In this document: positions 9,020 to 18,974 of the stretch, piece by piece | Layout: each line of letters begins with the position of its first letter | Numbering within the stretch: position 1 is the stretch's first letter | Assembly: GCF_002849605.1 (NCBI RefSeq) | Contig: NZ_NPIB01000012.1 | Coordinates: 1 to 64,000 of the forward strand | Direction of reading: 5' to 3' | Source of the DNA: Photobacterium carnosum | GTDB lineage: Bacteria > Pseudomonadota > Gammaproteobacteria > Enterobacterales > Vibrionaceae | Length of the DNA: 64,000 nucleotides | The notes under the pieces: model-generated | The model's input: the letters and a program-made list of their open reading frames with translations, nothing else | Told to the model about the DNA's origin: nothing | The model's database searches: none | Translations under genes and position numbers: made by a program

Positions 9020-9239
9020 ATAAGCCTCATTGTTATGATTATTTATCGGCTCAGGACATGTTTTCGCTAAATCGAATTTTATGTAATGAGTAATACAAAA
9101 TTTAAATTATTTATCATACAAATTAAAGAGGCTAAAACTGGAAGTTAATATTACTTAATTAATTAATTGCAGTGGAATTGATTGTATATAGAAGGATGAG
9201 CAGAAGTAATAATGGCTGAAGATATTGATTCTTATGTGA

Positions 9240-9280
9240 TAAAAAACCACAGGATTCATTTAAGAATCCTGTGGTTAATT
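9240..9280 (-). terminator. rho-independent terminator of nupC
   Basis: AACCACAGGATTC and GAATCCTGTGGTT form a perfect 13-bp stem with a six-base loop, followed on the minus strand by TTTTTT. It lies just past the nupC stop at 9288. Confidence 0.92.
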
Positions 9281-9287
9281 GATGCTG

Positions 9288-10478
9288 CTATAGCATGATG
9301 TTAGCAATTAATGCAGATAAAATACTAACTAACGTTGAACCATAAAGTAAACGTAAGCCAAATCGAGCAACCATATTACCTTTTTCTTCGTTTACACCTT
9401 TAACCGCACCAGCAATAATGCCGATAGAGCTGAAGTTTGCGAATGAAACAAGGAAGATAGAAACGGTACCGACAGTATGTGCTGATAAACTACCGACTTG
9501 TTTTTGAAGGTCCATCATTGCGACAAATTCATTAGTAACAAGTTTCGTTGCCATGATACTGCCAGCTTGTAATGCCTCGTGAGCAGGAATACCCATCAGC
9601 CATGCAACAGGGTAGAACAAGTAACCAATTAGGTTTTGGAAGCTGATACCAAAAGCGGCACTAAAGCCAGCGTTGATCATTGAAATTAGAGCAATAAAAC
9701 CAATAAGCATTGCAGCAACAATCACTGCAACTTTAAAGCCCATTAAAATGTATTCGCCAAGCATTTCAAAGAAAGTTAATTTTGCGCCACTTTCTGCTGC
9801 CATCATTTCATCGATATCCATTTCTGCTTCATGGTCATAAGGATTAATAATGGAAAGGATGATAAAAGTACTGAACATGTTTAAAAACAATGCTGCAACA
9901 ACATACTTAGGGTCGACAAGCTTCATGTATGAGCCAACGATAGACATGGAAACTGTTGACATTGCCGTCGCTGCAAGGGTGTACATACGACGCTCAGACA
10001 TTCCGCCTAGAATGTTTTTATAAGTGATAAAGTTTTCTGACTGGCCAACCATTAATGCACTGATCGCATTGAATGATTCTAGTTTACCCATACCATTTAT
10101 TTTAGATAACAAGAAACCTAATCCTTTAATGATATAAGGTAATACTTTGATATGTTGCAATATACCAATTAATGCGGAGATAAAAACAATTGGCATTAAT
10201 ACATTAAGGAAGAAGTTAAAATCATTGTTATTCGATAAGTTACCGAACACAAAATTAGTACCATCACTTGCAAATGAGAGTAAACCATTAAATGCGTCTG
10301 CAAACTCTTTTACAATACCTGTACCAGCAGATGAATTGAGAAGGAAGTAAGCAAGCGCCAGCTCTATTATAAGTAACTGAATAATATAGCGATATTTGAT
10401 GTTCTTTCGGTTATTACTAGCAAGTAAAGCTAATACTGCAATAACAACTAACCCGAGTATAAAGTGTAAATAGACCAT
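9288..10478 (-). CDS. nupC: NupC-family concentrative nucleoside transporter
   Basis: Inner-membrane Na+- or H+-coupled nucleoside importer of the CNT family, 396 residues. An N-terminal gate region of three helices is followed by a core holding the family signatures: the segment around residues 140-160 ([11 protein letters not shown]), EFVAMMDLQ near 315 and the [10 protein letters not shown] segment near 350. It is monocistronic, with its own terminator downstream and about 480 bp of upstream sequence. A GCGCAAACG half-site at about 10614-10622 resembles a PurR/CytR-family half-operator, but no full operator is seen. Confidence 0.88.
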   Translation of the reverse strand: MVYLHFILGLVVIAVLALLASNNRKNIKYRYIIQLLIIELALAYFLLNSSAGTGIVKEFADAFNGLLSFASDGTNFVFGNLSNNNDFNFFLNVLMPIVFISALIGILQHIKVLPYIIKGLGFLLSKINGMGKLESFNAISALMVGQSENFITYKNILGGMSERRMYTLAATAMSTVSMSIVGSYMKLVDPKYVVAALFLNMFSTFIILSIINPYDHEAEMDIDEMMAAESGAKLTFFEMLGEYILMGFKVAVIVAAMLIGFIALISMINAGFSAAFGISFQNLIGYLFYPVAWLMGIPAHEALQAGSIMATKLVTNEFVAMMDLQKQVGSLSAHTVGTVSIFLVSFANFSSIGIIAGAVKGVNEEKGNMVARFGLRLLYGSTLVSILSALIANIML

Positions 10479-10946
10479 ATTGGATTGTGCTCAGTGTGAT
10501 TATTATCTGTTTATGTGTGTATGCTGAATGATTTCATACCATGATAAAGTGATGTATATCGCATTTTTAATCCAGTAGTTTTTTTTGCAATTGACAAAAA
10601 CTAATTTTCCACGTTTGCGCAATCGCTTGCTATTTGTTTGAATATGGTGATAAAAATAATGATGACGATGAAGGGGCGTGATACGATTTATTATATTTTG
10701 TGATTTCACTCAAGTTTTTTGATTGAAATGTTTATATTTATTTAAATAACATGGTTTATTATGAGTATAATTGTTTAAATTAAGTGTTGGCTGTTTTGTT
10801 GGATATATAGAATTGTTAATCTAGCGTATTAATTCAATATATTAATATTAAAATGTAATATTGGAAATATGAGCAATGATTGTTACTGGCATTAATTTAC
10901 ATTATCAATAGATAATAGAACGATCTCTACTCTATTAATCTTATTA
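10479..10946. other. intergenic region upstream of nupC
   Basis: About 470 bp between nupC and the small ORF at 10958. It holds the nupC promoter region. No convincing gene: the only ORF of length (68 codons, minus strand, 10503-10709) has low-complexity composition and no ribosome site. Confidence 0.35.
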
Positions 10947-10957
10947 CAGGTGTTGTA

Positions 10958-11050
10958 ATGAAAAAATTATCCAAAAACCGTAAATTATGGTATTTCCATA
11001 AGCATGACCGTCGAACTAAGCATTTATCACTGCCTAATTTAAAATCATAA
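10958..11050 (+). CDS. small basic 30-residue protein, unknown function
   Basis: A 31-codon ORF starting ATG at 10958, preceded by an AGGTG ribosome site about six bases upstream and ending in TAA. The product is 30 residues and strongly basic, rich in Lys, Arg and His with several aromatics (KLWYFHKHDRR in the middle). A 9-bp-stem hairpin (11050-11081) begins at its stop codon. It is too short for automatic gene calling. No family is recognised. It could be a real small protein or part of a small RNA. Confidence 0.45.
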   Translation: MKKLSKNRKLWYFHKHDRRTKHLSLPNLKS

Positions 11051-11081
11051 ATCATCATTATGTATATAAACCATGATGATT
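11050..11081. terminator. hairpin between the small ORF and the lytic transglycosylase gene
   Basis: AATCATCAT and ATGATGATT form a 9-bp stem with a 14-base loop between convergent genes. No strong T tract follows on either strand, so this is a weak terminator candidate. Confidence 0.35.
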
Positions 11082-11107
11082 ATTGATGGCTTATGATAGT
11101 TAATGTG

Positions 11108-12574
11108 TTATTTAAACAACACCGGAGCATCAAATTTATACGGTGGAATAAAAGGGCGAATACCTGAATCACGGAAACGTTGAAGTTTCATTATTTGCTT
11201 ATAAACAATGAAGTAACGATTAATGTTATTCACATAGACAATCGGTTGTAATCCAATGTGTTTACGGGTAATGAGTTCAACATTATTAAACCAAATATTA
11301 GGATTATAACCTTGTTCTTTTGCATAACGGCGCATTTTATTGATATTACCAGGTCCAGCATTATAAGCGGCTAAGGACAGATAAATCTTATTATCGTAAT
11401 CTATTTTATCGCTACTAAAGTATTGATTTTGTAGATAACGCATATATTTCACACCCGCGTGAATATTATTTTTTGAGGTATATATATTAGGAATATCCAC
11501 ACTAGGATCACGCGCAGTACTAGGCAATACCTGCATAATACCAACGGCACCTTTGTTTGATACTTTATGTTGATTAAGCCCTGATTCTTGAAAACCTTGT
11601 GCCATTAACATTAAATAGTCAAAGTCATATTGTTTTGAATAGCGAAAGAATATAGGTGATAGACTTGCTATTTTATCAATATTATTAGGATCAAGTAGCG
11701 TATGAAGCCAACGATGATTTTTAATGTATTTACTGTAAATAATATTACCGATTAATGTCCCTTCTTTCACTGTATCAATATAATGATTAACCAGCGCCAT
11801 CAGTTTGGGGCTGTTTTTACGCATAGCCCAAGCGATTTGACCATCATTACGTAATACAAAATTATCATTAACTCGAATATTTTTTAATATGGGTTGCCAG
11901 ATTTTTATTTTATGGTTATCAATGACGGTTGCATTGAGAAGGTCTAAATTAATAAGTTCCAGTAATTCATAGTCTTGTAGCGTTTCATCTATGAATAATA
12001 TTGATGCTATGGGTAAATTTTGCATCCGTAATTTATTATTAATTTTGAGTAAACTTTGATGATAACTTGAACTTTTTCTGACCCAGATTGTTTGACCACT
12101 TAAATCGGTGACTTTATTAAAGGGCGGTTGTTTATTATTGTTAATGAGTACTTCTGAAATATTCGTAAGTACAGGTTCACTAAAAGCGACCCGTTTTTTA
12201 CGTTCAGTCGTCACGGTAATATTAGCAATGGCGATATCACCTAGGCCATTGATGACATAAGGCAGCAGTTTATCTCGGTGTACAGGAATAATTTGTAGAT
12301 GTAATGCTGGGTGTTTTTTACGAATATCTTGCTCAAAATGTTGCAATAAGTCTGCAATAATACCTTTAGTAATACCATCTTCTATATAGTAAAAACCCAG
12401 ATCTGCTGCAACCAATACCCGTAATACCCGTTTTTTTTCTAGTTCTGCTAGATCACCGACATACTTAGAACCGCCGAGAGGGGCGAGTTGAACGGCATTA
12501 ATTTGAAAACTCATTAATAGTAGGCATAAAGAAATTAGCTGATATTTATATTTAATGAAATTAGAAATAGTCAT
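11108..12574 (-). CDS. MltF-like lytic transglycosylase with solute-binding domain
   Basis: Periplasmic murein-cleaving enzyme, 488 residues. A signal peptide covers about residues 1-27 (ending INA). A family-3 solute-binding-like domain spans about 45-275 and an SLT (GH23) domain about 300-430. The catalytic glutamate is Glu330 in GFQESGL, followed by GAVGIMQVLPSTA and AAYNAGPGN, the usual SLT motifs. The architecture matches MltF, but no lipobox cysteine is visible at the signal end, so it may be soluble or a paralogue of true MltF. It is transcribed alone, divergent from yehS. Confidence 0.85.
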   Translation of the reverse strand: MTISNFIKYKYQLISLCLLLMSFQINAVQLAPLGGSKYVGDLAELEKKRVLRVLVAADLGFYYIEDGITKGIIADLLQHFEQDIRKKHPALHLQIIPVHRDKLLPYVINGLGDIAIANITVTTERKKRVAFSEPVLTNISEVLINNNKQPPFNKVTDLSGQTIWVRKSSSYHQSLLKINNKLRMQNLPIASILFIDETLQDYELLELINLDLLNATVIDNHKIKIWQPILKNIRVNDNFVLRNDGQIAWAMRKNSPKLMALVNHYIDTVKEGTLIGNIIYSKYIKNHRWLHTLLDPNNIDKIASLSPIFFRYSKQYDFDYLMLMAQGFQESGLNQHKVSNKGAVGIMQVLPSTARDPSVDIPNIYTSKNNIHAGVKYMRYLQNQYFSSDKIDYDNKIYLSLAAYNAGPGNINKMRRYAKEQGYNPNIWFNNVELITRKHIGLQPIVYVNNINRYFIVYKQIMKLQRFRDSGIRPFIPPYKFDAPVLFK

Positions 12575-12937
12575 AATTATTTATCTGCCATTCCGTAATA
12601 ATCGTAAATTGATACGTTTTGGCTTTAATTATGGCTGTAAATAGTGAAAATTTCTTATTTATCTCGATAATTTGTATGACTTATACTGATGATGTTTTAT
12701 ATGCTAAAGAAAATATCGATAAGTATTAATCAATAGTTGAGTATTTATTTTCAATGGTAAGTTATTCATTGGTATGGTGTTAGGAAAGTTATCAATTACA
12801 GCTAAGAGTAAATTAATTGGCATTGTTGATATATAAAAGCTGCTAGATACGGGTGAATAGCGATGAGTTATCTGTTATTCTGCGCTGATAATTTCGCTGT
12901 GATTATTACAACCACAGCATACTAAATTGGATAAATT
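12575..12937. other. divergent promoter region (mltF-like / yehS)
   Basis: 363 bp between divergent genes. AT-rich. It must carry both promoters, but no hexamer pair or operator is clear enough to call. Confidence 0.4.
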
Positions 12938-13429
12938 GTGACTAATAACGATGTTTTGCGCCGTATTCGCTATACTTTTGAATTAACTGATAGTGAGATG
13001 ATCGCTATTTTCGCTGCTGCTGACTGTGAAGTAACACGTGAGCAAGTATGTAGCTGGTTAAAAGGCGATGAAGCGGAAGGTTATAAAAGTTGTTCTGATG
13101 AGCAAGTAGCTACTTTCTTAAATGGCTTTATTAATCAAAAGCGTGGCAAAAAAGAAGGCGTTCAGCCTGCGCCAGAGCAGAAAATCACAAATAATATTAT
13201 TTTCAAAAAATTACAAATTGCACTAAATCTAAAAGCAGAAGAAGTGCTTGATTTATTGAAGTTAGTTGATTTCCGTTTAAGCAAGCATGAATTAAGTGCT
13301 TTTTTCCGTAAAGTAGATCATAAACACTACCGTGAGTGTAAAGATCAAGTGCTGCGTAACTTTTTACAAGCACTACAAATCAATCTTCATGGTGTTGAAT
13401 CACTAGAAGAAACGACTGACGAGAAGTAA
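12938..13429 (+). CDS. yehS: YehS family protein (DUF1456)
   Basis: Conserved protein of 163 residues with two tandem copies of the ~65-residue DUF1456 module. The first begins NNDVLRRIRYTFEL (residues 3-16) and the second NNIIFKKLQIALNL (about 85-98). Each has an internal SW/AFxR-type helical segment, as in E. coli YehS. The function is not established. The start is GTG at 12938, with GGA about eight bases upstream; no in-frame ATG gives a family-length N-terminus. It is monocistronic with a strong terminator. Confidence 0.85.
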   Translation: MTNNDVLRRIRYTFELTDSEMIAIFAAADCEVTREQVCSWLKGDEAEGYKSCSDEQVATFLNGFINQKRGKKEGVQPAPEQKITNNIIFKKLQIALNLKAEEVLDLLKLVDFRLSKHELSAFFRKVDHKHYRECKDQVLRNFLQALQINLHGVESLEETTDEK

Positions 13430-13453
13430 TTGTCTTCGTTGTAAATAAATATT

Positions 13454-13485
13454 AAAAGCAGCTTCTATTGAAGCTGCTTTTTTAT
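13454..13485. terminator. bidirectional terminator between yehS and copI
   Basis: AAAAGCAGCTTC/GAAGCTGCTTTT, four-base loop, with A and T runs on both sides. It serves yehS (plus) and the copper operon ending at 13522 (minus). Confidence 0.92.
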
Positions 13486-13521
13486 TGGCTGGGATTATTT
13501 TCTTCGTTATAACGGACTTTG

Positions 13522-14073
13522 TTACAACGTAATTGCTTTCATCATTCCAGCTTCTGCATGACCAGGCATATTGCAAGAAAGTTCAACATTTTTATCGCCG
13601 TGGAAATGCCATAGAATATGTTTTGCTTTGCCTGGTGCAACGGTGATACTGCTGCCATTATCATGATTATGTTCATGATTACGATGATCCATTTCAACCA
13701 TCATTTCTCGATGTTTTACTTGTTCTTTTGCTGAGCCGATAGTGAAATTATGATCCATTTTCCCTGTGTTCATTACCACAAATTGCACCACGTCGTTAGG
13801 CTTGATATCAACTGGTTTTTTAAAGGTGATTTTCATGTCATCAGAAAGAATAACGTATAACACTTTATCTGGTTTTGACCCCATTGCGGGCATTCCCACA
13901 TCAGACATATTTTTCATGTCCATCATCTGATGATCCATTTTATTGGTGTCCATTTGTGAATGATCCATACCACTATGATCCATTGTTGCGTGATCCATGG
14001 TTGAGTGGTCCATTCCAGCCATCGCTGTTGTGGTTGTTAAGGCTAGTATTAAAGTAAACAGTATTTTTTTCAT
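13522..14073 (-). CDS. copI: CopI-like periplasmic cupredoxin, copper resistance
   Basis: Secreted copper-binding protein, 183 residues. The signal peptide ends AMA at about residue 19. Then comes a Met/His-rich tract with repeated MDHS and MDHA units (residues 21-52), followed by a cupredoxin domain with type-1 copper ligands: His108 (MDHNF), Cys167, His172 and Met177 (CNMPGHAEAGM). An extra His-rich loop (EMDHRNHEHNH) lies near 127-137. This matches the CopI family of marine gammaproteobacteria. It is the last gene of the cus operon, starting three bases after the cusA stop, and probably buffers periplasmic Cu. Confidence 0.85.
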   Translation of the reverse strand: MKKILFTLILALTTTTAMAGMDHSTMDHATMDHSGMDHSQMDTNKMDHQMMDMKNMSDVGMPAMGSKPDKVLYVILSDDMKITFKKPVDIKPNDVVQFVVMNTGKMDHNFTIGSAKEQVKHREMMVEMDHRNHEHNHDNGSSITVAPGKAKHILWHFHGDKNVELSCNMPGHAEAGMMKAITL

Positions 14074-14076
14074 GAC

Positions 14077-17000
14077 TCATTCCTTTGTAATTGATGATGA
14101 ATTTAATGATGCTGCTGTATTGGTCTTAAGCTCGCGATTTTTCCAAAGCTTGAAGGTGGCTGGTAATACTAATAACGTCAGTAACAGTGCAGATGCCATT
14201 CCACCAATCATTGGTGCGGCAATGCGTTGCATGACTTCAGAGCCCGTACCTGAGCCATACATTATCGGAATCAAACCAATGATAACGGTTAAGACAGTCA
14301 TCATTACTGGGCGTACACGTAATCCAGCACCTTCACTGATGGCTTGTTGTAAATCATCTGCTGTTAATGAACGTTGTTGCTCTTGAGCATCTTGTTTTTT
14401 AAAGGCCCATGATTGATTGAGGTACACCAACATAATCACGCCAATTTCAACGGCGACACCAGAGAGCGCGATAAAGCCAACACCAACGGCAATTGAGAAA
14501 TTAAATCCAAGTATGAACATCAGCCATAAACCACCAACCATGGCTAATGGTAGGGTAGCCATAATAATGATTACTTCTTGTACGCGGCGGAAACTGAAAT
14601 AAAGCAGTAGCATAATAATGGCGAGAGTAATTGGAGTAACAATACTCAAACGGGCTTTTGCGCGTTCCATATATTCATACTGACCAGACCACGTTAATGA
14701 ATAACCTGCGGGCAGTTTTAATTGTTTCGCTACCACTTGCTGTGCTTCTTCAACGTAAGAACCTAAATCTCGTTGATCAATATCGACAAAAACCCATCCA
14801 TTTGGACGTGCATTTTCAGTTTTGATCATTGGTGGTCCATCTTCGTAACGAATATCCGCAACATCAGCTAGTGCGATTCGTGCACCATTGGGGGTAATTA
14901 ATGGCAGATCTTTTAATTTCGCGGCTGAATCACGGTAGGATTGCGGATAACGAACATTAATCGGATAACGTTCTAAGCCTTCAATGGTTTCACCTACGTT
15001 CATTCCACCAACCGCGGTAGAGACTATTTGTTGAATATCTTTAATGGCTAATCCATAACGCGCAGCTTGGCGGCGATTAATATCAACCGTGATATAACGT
15101 CCACCGGCAACACGTTCGGCATAAACTGAGGTTGTTCCCTTAATGTTTTTTAGAATAGGTTCAAGTTCTGCACCGATCTTTTCGATAACCTTTAGATCTG
15201 GGCCTGCGATTTTGATCCCAATGGGTGTTTTGATGCCTGTCGCTAACATATCAATACGGGTTTTGATCGGCATCACCCATGCGTTAGTTAATCCTGGAAA
15301 TTGGATCAATTTATCTAATTGTTTGCGTAAAGACTCAGTGGTAACACCTTTTCGCCATTGATCTCGTGGCTTGAATTGGATCACTGTTTCAATCATGGTT
15401 AATGGTGCAGGATCGGTTGCTGTATCTGCTCGACCAACCTTGCCCCAAACCGTAGCGACCTCTGGTACTGTTTTAATCAGTTTATTGGTTTGTTGTAATA
15501 ACTGACGAGCCTTACCGATAGAGATCCCCGGATAGGTAGTTGGCATATACATTAAATCACCTTCGTCTAACGGTGGAATAAATTCACTGCCAAGTTTTGT
15601 TAATGGGTAGTATGAAGAAGCCATTAAACACACCGCAATAACGATGATTGTTTTTGGAAACTTAAGACTTATATTCAATAATGGTCGATAAAGTGCAATC
15701 ACAGCACGGTTCACGGGGTTTTTATGTTCAGGTAAAATTTTACCGCGAATAAAATAGCCCATTAATACGGGGACTAAAGTAATCGCTAAGCCTGCCGCTG
15801 CTGCCATCGCGTAGGTTTTAGTTGATGCTAATGGCGAGAACATCTTGCCTTCTTGTCCTTGGAGCGCGAACACGGGAACAAAACTTAAGGTAATGATCAG
15901 CAATGAGAAGAATAAGGGTGTACCAACTTCTTCTGCCGCTTTACCTATTACTTGCCAACGGTTTTCATCGGTAAGTGGGGTACGTTCAATGTGTTTATGC
16001 ACGTTTTCTATCATCACAATCGCACCGTCAACCATTGCGCCGATTGCAATAGCGATACCGCCTAGTGACATGATATTGGCATTAATACCTTGCCAATGCA
16101 TGATGATAAAAGCAGATAAAATACCAATCGGTAAGCTAATCGCTATTACTAATGAAGAACGAATGTGGAATAGAAATAGTGCACAGACGATAGCAACCAC
16201 AAGGAATTCTTCTGCGAGTTTTTGCCACAGATTCTTCACCGCATGGTTAATTAATGTTGAGCGATCATAAGTGGCTACAATCTCAACACCTGCTGGTAAG
16301 CCTTGTTGTAACTGTGCCAGTTTAGTCTTGACGTTGGCGATGACTTGACTGGCATTTTCGCCAAAGCGCATCACAATAATGCCACCGACAGCTTCACCTT
16401 CACCATTAAACTCAGAAATACCCCGGCGCATTTGCGGACCAATGTTAATATCTGCAATATCCCCGAGTAACAGTGGCGTACCATTTTTGGTTACTTTTAA
16501 TGGCAGTGATTTTATGTCCTCGATATTGGTTAAATAACCTGTAGTACGCACCATATGCTCAGCTTCAGCCATTTCAATAACGGAGGCACCGGTTTCTTGG
16601 TTGCCGTTTTGAATCGCCATATTCACTTGCTGTAACGTGAGGTTATAGGCCCGTAGTTTGGAAGGATCGATTTGAACTTGGTATTGTTTGACCATGCCAC
16701 CAACGGTTGCAACTTCAGAAACACCTGCAACAGTTTGAAGTTCATACTTTAGAAACCAATCTTGTAAACTACGTAATTCGGCTAAATCATGCTTACCTGT
16801 TTTATCTTGTAATACATAACTATAAATCCAGCCAACCCCAGTCGCATCTGGGCCTAAGGTTGGTTTTGCATTGGCGGGTAACTTAGGTGCAACTTGGCTT
16901 AAATATTCAAGTACACGAGAGCGGGCCCAATACATGTCAGTCTTATCATTAAAGATAATATAGACATAGGAATCGCCAAAGAAAGAATAGCCACGAACCG

Positions 17001-17241
17001 TTTCAGCGCCAGGTACGGCTAACATGGCTGTTGTTAATGGGTAAGTGACTTGATCTTCGACCACTTGTGGTGCTTGACCTGGGTAACTGGTCTTAATGAT
17101 GACTTGAACATCAGACAGATCCGGCAGGGCATCGACGGGGGTATTTTTAACGCTGTATAAGCCAGCAACGGTTAAAAATAAGGCCGCAATTAATACCAAT
17201 AAACGGTTATTGATTGACCAACGAATAATAGCAGGGATCAT
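14077..17241 (-). CDS. cusA: CusA-type heavy-metal RND efflux pump, inner membrane
   Basis: Proton-driven RND transporter of 1054 residues expelling Cu(I)/Ag(I) from periplasm or cytoplasm through CusB-CusC. It has 12 expected membrane helices, a first periplasmic loop, and the RND helix-4 charged segment IAIGAMVDGAIVMIENVHKH near residues 398-417. The substrate-site methionines expected for the Cu/Ag group are visible in APLTMIET (about residue 610) and RIDMLATGIK (about 665), which separates it from CzcA-type Zn/Co pumps. Start and cusB stop overlap by one base (TAATG), so the genes are translationally coupled. Confidence 0.92.
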   Translation of the reverse strand: MIPAIIRWSINNRLLVLIAALFLTVAGLYSVKNTPVDALPDLSDVQVIIKTSYPGQAPQVVEDQVTYPLTTAMLAVPGAETVRGYSFFGDSYVYIIFNDKTDMYWARSRVLEYLSQVAPKLPANAKPTLGPDATGVGWIYSYVLQDKTGKHDLAELRSLQDWFLKYELQTVAGVSEVATVGGMVKQYQVQIDPSKLRAYNLTLQQVNMAIQNGNQETGASVIEMAEAEHMVRTTGYLTNIEDIKSLPLKVTKNGTPLLLGDIADINIGPQMRRGISEFNGEGEAVGGIIVMRFGENASQVIANVKTKLAQLQQGLPAGVEIVATYDRSTLINHAVKNLWQKLAEEFLVVAIVCALFLFHIRSSLVIAISLPIGILSAFIIMHWQGINANIMSLGGIAIAIGAMVDGAIVMIENVHKHIERTPLTDENRWQVIGKAAEEVGTPLFFSLLIITLSFVPVFALQGQEGKMFSPLASTKTYAMAAAAGLAITLVPVLMGYFIRGKILPEHKNPVNRAVIALYRPLLNISLKFPKTIIVIAVCLMASSYYPLTKLGSEFIPPLDEGDLMYMPTTYPGISIGKARQLLQQTNKLIKTVPEVATVWGKVGRADTATDPAPLTMIETVIQFKPRDQWRKGVTTESLRKQLDKLIQFPGLTNAWVMPIKTRIDMLATGIKTPIGIKIAGPDLKVIEKIGAELEPILKNIKGTTSVYAERVAGGRYITVDINRRQAARYGLAIKDIQQIVSTAVGGMNVGETIEGLERYPINVRYPQSYRDSAAKLKDLPLITPNGARIALADVADIRYEDGPPMIKTENARPNGWVFVDIDQRDLGSYVEEAQQVVAKQLKLPAGYSLTWSGQYEYMERAKARLSIVTPITLAIIMLLLYFSFRRVQEVIIIMATLPLAMVGGLWLMFILGFNFSIAVGVGFIALSGVAVEIGVIMLVYLNQSWAFKKQDAQEQQRSLTADDLQQAISEGAGLRVRPVMMTVLTVIIGLIPIMYGSGTGSEVMQRIAAPMIGGMASALLLTLLVLPATFKLWKNRELKTNTAASLNSSSITKE

Positions 17242-18962
17242 TATTTATTCTCCATTGGTTTAATATCTTGCAGAGTGTAATCACTGCCATTCTTAATCAG
17301 CTTAAACCGAATCGATTGCCCCTGTTTAAGATCGGTTAATGCAATACTATCGTCGACGGTAAAATTCATTTCACCCGCAGGCCATTTCCATTCAGGTACT
17401 GCTTGGTGGTTAACCGTGATCATATTAAATGCGGGCATTAACATTGAGATATCACCATTTACCCACACTTCATTAGCGATATTGTGCTTCTGTTTTTTAT
17501 AATCAATGATGCTATATTGATTATCTGCTGTTTTTTGTAGCTCAAATTTAATCTGTTGACCTACTACTAAGTCTTTAATTTTTATATTTTTATCAATATT
17601 AAAATCCATCGTCATCGCAGGCCAATTCCAAGCACTGACTGGCTGGTGGTTGATGGTTAATATTGTTTGATCAGCATTGATCGCAGTGATCTCTCCTTGA
17701 GCCCAAGTGACGGCGGTTGCTTTATCGACACTGTCGACACCATTAATACGTGAGAGATCAGCCGTTTTATTTGATTCTGAATCAAGCATAAATTGTGCTG
17801 ACGTGACAATACGATCTGCGGTCGTTAATCCTGCGATAACTTCCACGAGATTATCGGCTTCACGACCAATACGGATCTTTACTGATCGGTATTTTCCATT
17901 ACCTTCAGCGAGTACAACGCGGGTCATATTGCCTGATCGAATCACGGCTTGAGTCGGGATAGTGAGAACGGCTTTTTCGGTTATCGGGGTTAGGGTGATG
18001 TTGGCGAACATATTGGGTTTTAATTGCTCATTATGGTTAGCAAACTTTAACCGCATCCGTAATGTACGTGTTTTGGGATCTAGAATAGGGTAAACATAAT
18101 CAACTTTGCCTTGCCATTGTTGGCCGGGGATCGCATCTAATGTCATGGTGGCTTTACTGTCAGCGGTTATCCAATGTGCTTGGCGTTCAAATATTTCAGC
18201 ATTAACCCAGACTTCATTTAAAGGTCCCGCACTAATAGCGGCTTGTGCGGGTGATAAATACCCACCTTCACGAATATTTAAACTCGCAATAATACCATCA
18301 GCGATAGCTTTGACTTCGATGGTCTTTGTTGCTTTCCCCGTTTTGATAATGTGTTTAATTTGTTGTTTGTCGACCCCAAGTGCGGCTAAACGATCTCGGG
18401 CACCTTGCATTAAACCACTACGACCAGTGCGATAAGCATTAAGTAATTCTTGCTGAGATTTAACTAATTCAGGCGAATAAAGGGTAAATAATACATCGCC
18501 TTTATGTACCTGTTCACCGACAGCATTGACGTATAATTTTTGAACCCAACCACTGACACGAATATTAGTTTGCCAAAGATGACTTTCATCAAAAGCAACA
18601 TAACCGATGGTATTTATTTTGGGTTCAAGTTTTTGCTTAATAACTGCTGCTGTTTTTACACCTAAGTTATTTTCAACCGCAGCATCAATAATTACCGTAC
18701 CTGCAACATTTTCTTTTGCTGTGGTTTTTTCCGCATAAACAGGAATGAGATCCATGCCCATTGGTGATTTACCCGGTTTATCACGTTGGTAATTAGGATC
18801 CATTGGGGCTACCCAATATAACGGATCATTATTGGTCGTTGTTGTTTCAGCTGTGGTCATTGATGCTGAATGACGCGATAGATAATGTGTAATAGTTACA
18901 CCAATCGCAGCACCAATAAGTAAGGCAACTGTCGCAATTTTGAGCGTATTTTTTGACGTCAT
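17241..18962 (-). CDS. cusB: CusB-type adaptor with two C-terminal CusF-like domains
   Basis: Periplasmic membrane-fusion adaptor of 573 residues linking CusA to CusC. A signal anchor lies at about residues 8-28. A heavy-metal-binding segment (YWVAPMDPN to GKSPMGMDL, 49-71) is followed by the hairpin, lipoyl and beta-barrel adaptor core (about 100-395). Two CusF-like copper chaperone domains are then fused in tandem. Domain 1 (418-490) keeps all four Cu ligands: His439, Trp447, Met450, Met452. Domain 2 (498-570) keeps His519, Trp527 and Met532 but has Gly530 where the first Met should be. CusF is a separate protein in E. coli, so these domains probably hand Cu directly to the pump. Confidence 0.9.
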   Translation of the reverse strand: MTSKNTLKIATVALLIGAAIGVTITHYLSRHSASMTTAETTTTNNDPLYWVAPMDPNYQRDKPGKSPMGMDLIPVYAEKTTAKENVAGTVIIDAAVENNLGVKTAAVIKQKLEPKINTIGYVAFDESHLWQTNIRVSGWVQKLYVNAVGEQVHKGDVLFTLYSPELVKSQQELLNAYRTGRSGLMQGARDRLAALGVDKQQIKHIIKTGKATKTIEVKAIADGIIASLNIREGGYLSPAQAAISAGPLNEVWVNAEIFERQAHWITADSKATMTLDAIPGQQWQGKVDYVYPILDPKTRTLRMRLKFANHNEQLKPNMFANITLTPITEKAVLTIPTQAVIRSGNMTRVVLAEGNGKYRSVKIRIGREADNLVEVIAGLTTADRIVTSAQFMLDSESNKTADLSRINGVDSVDKATAVTWAQGEITAINADQTILTINHQPVSAWNWPAMTMDFNIDKNIKIKDLVVGQQIKFELQKTADNQYSIIDYKKQKHNIANEVWVNGDISMLMPAFNMITVNHQAVPEWKWPAGEMNFTVDDSIALTDLKQGQSIRFKLIKNGSDYTLQDIKPMENK

Positions 18963-18974
18963 GGTATTACCTAC

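Noticed and set aside
10503..10709. 68-codon ORF upstream of nupC
   Set aside because: Low-complexity AT-driven composition, no ribosome site, lies in the promoter region.
13875..14057. ORFs antisense to copI, cusA and cusB (for example 13875-14057, 15845-16270, 18106-18435)
   Set aside because: They lie wholly within strongly supported genes on the other strand and have no independent signals.
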